Source: Candidatus Omnitrophota bacterium (GTDB lineage: Bacteria; Omnitrophota; Koll11; Gorgyraeales; Gorgyraeaceae). From it: a stretch of DNA of 6,132 bases. How positions within the stretch are numbered: the stretch's first letter is position 1; each line of letters opens with the position of its first letter. The stretch lies in contig JAHIRR010000108.1 in assembly GCA_018818505.1 (NCBI GenBank), positions 1 through 6,132 of the forward strand, given 5' to 3'. Positions 4,915 to 6,132 of the stretch are shown one piece after another. The notes under the pieces are model-generated. The model saw only the letters and a program-made list of their open reading frames with translations, ran no database searches and was not told the DNA's origin. Made by a program: the position numbers and the translations under genes.

Positions 4915-5598
4915 ATGAAAAAGGTCAGGGTAGTACATATTTTTGTATTTGCTATATTGTTAGTATTTGTATATTATAGTTATGCTGGTAATATGCCCAA
5001 GTGGTTTCTTTTTGATGAAAAGAGCGCGCTTAATGAATGGCAGGAAAAGATATTTAAGAATAAGGTCCTGTATTCGGTAGAAGAAGGACTCAAAGATGGA
5101 TACCTTTCAGCCAAAAGTGAACAGGCCTGCTCAGGCCTATTTTACAGAATAGGTTTTGATCCAAAGACGCTCCCCATGATAAGCTGGCAGTGGAAGGTAG
5201 TGAAATTTCCTGAAAAAAAAGGGCCTGTGGCCAGTGAAAAGAATGGATGGATAGAAAAGGATGATTATGCCGCAAGGGTGTATGTTATATTTCCGAGCCT
5301 GAATTTCAGGAGGACAAGGAGCATTGAATATATATGGGATGAGCATTTACCAGAAGGGACAGTAATGACAAGCCCATATTTTAAGAACATCAAGCTTATT
5401 GTAGTTGAGTCGGGTGCAGGTAACATGGATCAATGGGTGCTTGAGAAACGCAATATCTACGAAGACTATAAAAGGGCATTTGGCAAGGCCCCTTCCAGCA
5501 ATGTGGGAGCAATCGCCCTTATGACTGACACAGATAATACATTGTCCACTGCCGAGGCATTGTATAAAGACATAAAAGTGGGGTATAAAGATGAATAA
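4915..5598 (+). CDS. DUF3047 family exported protein
   Basis: A 227-residue protein. Residues 1-25 are a signal peptide (MKKVRVVH, hydrophobic core to 20, then YSYAG), so the protein should be periplasmic or lipid-free envelope-associated; there is no lipobox Cys. The rest is a single DUF3047 domain (about 28-222). Recognisable features are WQWKV (91-95), DDYAARVYVIFPS (116-128), IEYIWDE (137-143), LIVVESG (161-167), ERNIYEDY-like KRNIYEDYKRAFG (178-190) and ALMTDTDNT (201-209). The biochemical function of DUF3047 is unknown; the beta-rich pattern suggests a binding fold. It begins 6 bp after hflC with its ribosome binding site AGGAAG (4907-4912) overlapping the hflC stop, so it is made with HflKC and may act on the same periplasmic assembly. 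That link is inference from context. Confidence 0.85.
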   Translation: MKKVRVVHIFVFAILLVFVYYSYAGNMPKWFLFDEKSALNEWQEKIFKNKVLYSVEEGLKDGYLSAKSEQACSGLFYRIGFDPKTLPMISWQWKVVKFPEKKGPVASEKNGWIEKDDYAARVYVIFPSLNFRRTRSIEYIWDEHLPEGTVMTSPYFKNIKLIVVESGAGNMDQWVLEKRNIYEDYKRAFGKAPSSNVGAIALMTDTDNTLSTAEALYKDIKVGYKDE

Positions 5599-6013
5599 AA
5601 AAAATAAAAGAAGCAAGAATTTCGCTAATAAACTGCACAGGGAAATTTTTCTGCTTGTGGTGGCAGCGGCCATAATACCAGCTGGCATAGCCACCATCTC
5701 TCTTTATTATCTGATCTTCGGTGTTACAGCAGAACAGATCGCGATTCCAGAGGCCATTGCATATAACATCATACCTGCATCCCAAAAGGTCAGTTCCATT
5801 TTATTATACGCGGCTCCACTTTCTATTTCGATTATTTTATTGCTGACCTACAAGATATCCCACAGGATAATAGGGCCTTTTGACAGGATAGTAGAGGAGT
5901 TGGATGACCATATAAAGGGCAAGGGAACAGGCCGTATAATCATAAGAAAGGGAGATAAGTTCCAGCCGTTAGTAGAGAGGATAAACAGGTTGTTAAAAGG
6001 TAGTGTCAAATAA
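5591..6013 (+). CDS. Two-helix membrane protein with orphan HAMP-like C-terminus
   Basis: A 140-residue protein overlapping the end of the DUF3047 gene by 8 bp (ATGAATAA). A basic N-terminus (KKNKRSKNFANKLHR) precedes membrane helix 1 (about 20-43), a short periplasmic loop (44-66) and membrane helix 2 (about 68-88). The cytoplasmic tail 87-137 reads SHRIIGPFDRIVEELDDHIKG, then RIIIRKGDKFQPLVERINRLL. This has the two amphipathic helices, the conserved Pro (96), and the connector of a HAMP signalling domain. Nothing follows: no kinase, methyl-accepting or cyclase domain. So it has the input half of a sensor without an output. It may signal by contact with another protein, for example HflKC or FtsH. 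Ribosome binding site is weak (GTGGGG, 5578-5583), consistent with translational coupling. It is last in the operon. Confidence 0.75.
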   Translation: MNKKNKRSKNFANKLHREIFLLVVAAAIIPAGIATISLYYLIFGVTAEQIAIPEAIAYNIIPASQKVSSILLYAAPLSISIILLLTYKISHRIIGPFDRIVEELDDHIKGKGTGRIIIRKGDKFQPLVERINRLLKGSVK

Positions 6014-6028
6014 AGCATGCAAGGATTT

Positions 6029-6091
6029 AAAAGAAACCACAGAGAACACAGAGAAAAACTATAATTAAAAAAAACTCTGTATACTCCAAAA
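6029..6091. repeat. Second ACCACAGAG-type inverted repeat, right arm degraded
   Basis: The arm 6029-6054 is a full 26-bp copy of the repeat at 141-212: one base different from the 141-166 arm and one from the reversed 187-212 arm. The opposite arm is decayed; CTCTGTATACTC (6075-6086) retains the core. It lies 15 bp after the last stop codon and may cap the operon transcript. Confidence 0.75.
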
Positions 6092-6092
6092 G

Positions 6093-6112
6093 AACATCTT
6101 TTAAAGGATGTT
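6093..6112. other. Small AT-rich hairpin near the right edge
   Basis: AACATC (6093-6098) pairs with GATGTT (6107-6112) around TTTTAAAG, which can add three weaker pairs. No T-run follows directly. It may be a weak terminator or chance. The rest of 6014-6132 shows no gene. Confidence 0.25.
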
Positions 6113-6132
6113 ACAGAAAAGATAATCTCCTG

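Noticed and set aside
5347..5697. Minus-strand 116-codon open frame opposite the DUF3047 and HAMP genes
   Set aside because: It is fully antisense to two well-supported genes and has no recognisable domain.
141..6054. CRISPR array from the repeated 26-mers
   Set aside because: The copies are inverted pairs and a distant single copy, without regularly spaced unique spacers.

Overview
The window looks like a piece of chromosome from an uncultivated, moderately AT-rich Gram-negative bacterium. The best guess is the Omnitrophota (Candidatus Omnitrophica). Two pointers are exported proteins whose signal peptides end in YAL followed by an LRxP-like motif, and intergenic palindromic repeats of the ACCACAGAG and ATTGCGAGGAGC types. 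The lineage call rests on recollection of such proteins and repeats, not on a search, and is tentative.

Layout. Positions 1-120 (minus strand) hold the first 40 codons of a homospermidine synthase/saccharopine dehydrogenase-type gene that runs off the left edge. Positions 121-509 are non-coding. They carry the ribosome binding site and a probable promoter of that gene, a near-perfect 26-bp inverted repeat (141-212), an 81-nt palindromic element (292-372), a good sigma70-type promoter (410-438) and a hairpin leader for the next gene. Positions 510-1361 and 1479-2636 (plus strand) encode two proteins with nearly the same 5' leader and signal peptide but unrelated mature parts: one is GHKL/histidine-kinase-type ATPase-like, the other joins a nucleotidyltransferase-like fold to an HPr-like fold. 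Positions 2637-2959 are non-coding, with a 16-bp inverted repeat and a potential three-way-junction RNA directly ahead of the next gene. Positions 2960-6013 (plus strand) form a tight operon: hflK, hflC, a DUF3047 exported protein, and a small two-helix membrane protein with a HAMP-like tail. Gene junctions overlap or lie within 6 bp. After the operon (6014-6132) comes another copy of the 26-bp repeat.

How the genes may work together. HflK and HflC form the membrane SPFH complex that in other bacteria modulates the FtsH protease. The DUF3047 protein and the HAMP-tailed protein are translationally tied to them, so they are candidate accessory parts of the same envelope complex; this is inferred from context only. 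The two upstream genes form a separate unit with lower GC. They look like products of domain shuffling, in which one leader-plus-signal cassette was joined to different signalling-type domains (ATPase, phosphocarrier-like, nucleotidyltransferase-like). Those domains normally work in the cytoplasm, so their apparent export is the most puzzling biology here.
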